From contig JAIWOM010000039.1 of the NCBI GenBank assembly GCA_020216895.1, positions 1 through 9,724 on the forward strand: a DNA stretch of 9,724 nt. Direction: 5' to 3'. This DNA comes from Microcella sp. (GTDB lineage Bacteria; Actinomycetota; Actinomycetes; Actinomycetales; Microbacteriaceae). The notes beneath the pieces were generated by a model that worked only from the letters and a program-made list of their open reading frames with translations, was not told the DNA's origin and ran no database searches. The position numbers and the translations under genes are program-made. The number at the start of each line of letters is the position of its first letter. Positions within the stretch are counted from its first letter, which is position 1. Shown in pieces: positions 6,001 to 9,724 of the stretch.

Positions 6001-6006
6001 TTCCTT
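6001..6006 (-). promoter_or_regulatory. Ribosome binding site of pyk
   Basis: AAGGAA on the minus strand, three C residues before the ATG at 5997. The spacing is on the short side. It shows that pyk is translated from a leadered mRNA, in contrast to polA and the response regulator. Confidence 0.6.
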
Positions 6007-6008
6007 AC

Positions 6009-6055
6009 GTGGGGTGGTGGTGGGAGGGGTGGTGCAGGGTTCGGGTTGTCGGTGT
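6009..6055 (-). promoter_or_regulatory. C-rich, G-poor intergenic stretch, possible Rho-loading site
   Basis: Read as minus-strand RNA, this 47-nt stretch has 29 C and only 3 G, in a genome where C and G are otherwise balanced within genes. Long C-rich, G-poor, unstructured RNA is the known hallmark of rut sites for Rho. It starts just after the gltD stop region and ends before the pyk ribosome site. No hairpin terminator is visible in the gap. Whether Rho acts here, or the stretch merely keeps the pyk leader open, cannot be decided. Confidence 0.4.
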
Positions 6056-6098
6056 TCAGACGGCGGGAGTTCGGACGGCGGGCGTTCAGACGGTCAGC
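6054..6098 (-). repeat. Three tandem 15-bp imperfect repeats across the gltD stop codon
   Basis: Plus-strand units are GTTCAGACGGCGGGA (6054-6068), GTTCGGACGGCGGGC (6069-6083) and GTTCAGACGGTCAGC (6084-6098). The last unit contains the final codons and TGA stop of gltD. Because 15 is a multiple of three, all units are in the gltD frame: the middle unit has CGA where the gltD stop has TGA, and the next in-frame TGA is 30 nt further on (6056-6058). Confidence 0.8.
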
Positions 6099-7535
6099 GG
6101 CCGGTCGGTCGCTCGGACGGGCGCGGGAAGCTCGCTCTCGCCCTGGAGGTAGGCGTCGACCGCGGCGGCGGCGGCACGGCCCTCGGCGATCGCCCACACG
6201 ATGAGCGAGGCGCCGCGACCGGCGTCGCCCGCGACGAACACGCCCGGCTGCCCGGTCGTGTAGTCGCTCTCGCGCGCGATGACTCCGTTCTGCTCGTAGG
6301 GCAGTCCCAGCTGCTCGTCGAGGGTTCCGCGGCGCGCGCCGGTGAAGCCGAGGGCGAGGAGCACGAGGTCCGCGGGGATCTCGCGCTCCGTACCGGCCTT
6401 GGGCACCCGGCGGCCGTCGCGGTACTCGGTCTCGGCCACGCGGATCGCCCGCACCTCTCCCGCCTCGGTGGTCAGGAACTCGACGGTCGAGGCGAGGTAG
6501 ACGCGCTCCCCGCCCTCCTCGTGCGCGCTCTGCACCTCGAAGAGGGTGGGCTGCATCGGCCAGGGCTGGCTCTCCGGTCGCTCGCTCGGCGGCTGCTTGC
6601 CGATCGCGAGGTTGGTCACGCTCAGTGCACCCTGACGGTGCGCGGTGCCGATGCAGTCGGCGCCGGTGTCACCGCCGCCGAGCACGACCACGTGCTTGCC
6701 CTCCGCCGTGATCTGGTTCGGCACGGTGTCGCCGGCCTGCAAGCGGTTCGCCTGGGTGAGGTACTCCATCGCGAAGTGGATGCCCAGGGCGTCGCGCCCG
6801 GGAATCGCCAGGTCGCGCGGCTCCGGAGCGCCGGTCGCGATGACGACGGCGTCGTAGCGTGTGCGCAGCTCGTCCCAGGTGATGTCGACGCCGATCTCGA
6901 CGCCGGCGCGGAACCGGGTGCCCTCGGCCTGCATCTGCGTGAGCCGGGCATCCAGGTGCCGCTTCTCCATCTTGAAATCGGGGATGCCGTACCGCAACAG
7001 GCCGCCGATGCGGTCGTCCTTCTCGAAGACGGCGACCGTGTGCCCGACGCGGGTCAGCTGCTGCGCGGCCGCGAGGCCGGCGGGCCCGGAGCCGACGACA
7101 GCCACGGTCTTGCCGGTGAGCCGCTCGGGCGGAACCGGCTGCACCCAGCCGTTGTTCCAGGCCTGCTCGATGATCGATGCCTCGACCTGCTTGATGGTCA
7201 CCGCGGGCTGGTTGATGCCCAGCACGCACGAGGACTCGCACGGGGCGGGGCACAGCTTGCCGGTGAACTCGGGGAAGTTGTTCGTCGCGTGCAGCCGCTC
7301 GATCGCCTGACGGCCCTCGCCGCGCCAGGTAAGGTCGTTCCACTCGGGGATGAGGTTGCCGAGCGGACAGCCCTGGTGGCAGAACGGGATGCCGCAATCC
7401 ATGCAGCGGCCGGCCTGGCGGCGGAGCACAGCAGGATCGCCCTGCTCGTACACCTCCTTCCAGTCCATGAGACGCAGCGGGACGGGACGACGCGGCGGGA
7501 GCTCGCGCTCCGGCACGTCGATGAAGCCGCGGGGG

Positions 7536-7543
<8 letters not shown>
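6086..7543 (-). CDS. gltD: Glutamate synthase (NADPH) small subunit
   Basis: The 485-residue beta subunit of GOGAT takes electrons from NADPH via FAD and passes them through 4Fe-4S clusters to GltB. The N-terminal cluster-binding region has CxxCxxxxCxxxC (C47, C50, C55, C59) and then C98, C102, C106. The FAD-binding Rossmann motif is VVGSGPAG (149-156), the NADPH motif [12 protein letters not shown] (286-297), and the C-terminal flavoprotein signature [11 protein letters not shown] (434-444). Length is normal for the family. The GTG at 7543 overlaps the end of gltB by 8 bp, and GGAGGTGA lies 3 nt upstream within the gltB coding sequence, so the two genes are one operon with coupled translation. 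The protein ends ...RPLTV at a TGA inside a 15-bp tandem repeat, and the next stop in frame would add only ten residues. pyk follows after 88 bp. Confidence 0.98.

Positions 7544-9724
<2,181 letters not shown>

Noticed and set aside
4603..6204. A 533-codon open frame on the plus strand
   Set aside because: It is antisense to pyk; the pyk frame has all active-site motifs, so this one is a codon-bias artefact.

Overview
The window is high-GC DNA with strong third-position G/C bias. The gene set is a housekeeping neighbourhood typical of Actinomycetota: an ANTAR response regulator of the PdtaR type, a proofreading-deficient DNA polymerase I, GTG starts and apparently leaderless promoters. An actinobacterium, plausibly Micrococcales/Microbacteriaceae, fits best. 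The family-level guess is inference and was not checked by any search.

Layout from left to right: the 5' part of a DUF885 gene (minus, runs off the left edge); polA (minus); a PaaI-type hotdog thioesterase (plus); an ANTAR response regulator, pdtaR-like (minus); tRNA-Leu(CAA) (plus); a perfect 16-bp-arm hairpin serving as a probable two-way terminator; pyruvate kinase pyk (minus); and glutamate synthase gltD and gltB (minus, gltB cut by the right edge). Nearly all the window is coding. The only non-coding stretches are 3070-3154, 3581-3622, 4283-4330, 4414-4539 and 5998-6085.

The genes cover central metabolism and maintenance. GltB and GltD form the NADPH-GOGAT complex for nitrogen assimilation, Pyk makes pyruvate and ATP at the end of glycolysis, PolA repairs DNA and processes Okazaki fragments, and PdtaR is a signal-responsive RNA-binding antiterminator. 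The thioesterase hydrolyses an acyl- or aroyl-CoA, possibly in menaquinone synthesis. Some of these genes (pyk, pdtaR, polA) also lie within a modest distance of one another in mycobacteria, so the region looks like a conserved core and not an accessory island.

I see no undescribed defence system, mobile element or CRISPR array. The most interesting signals are small. (1) An identical TAGGCT hexamer sits exactly 7 nt before the start codon of three different genes, which implies leaderless transcription; one copy is built into the stop codon of polA. (2) The last 14 nt of the tRNA-Leu region are exactly duplicated 78 bp downstream, next to the terminator, like a scar of site-specific integration. 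(3) Three tandem 15-bp repeats straddle the gltD stop codon, whose TGA is one transition away from the CGA in the adjacent copy. (4) The gltD-pyk gap is strikingly C-rich and G-poor on the transcribed RNA and could be a Rho-loading site.
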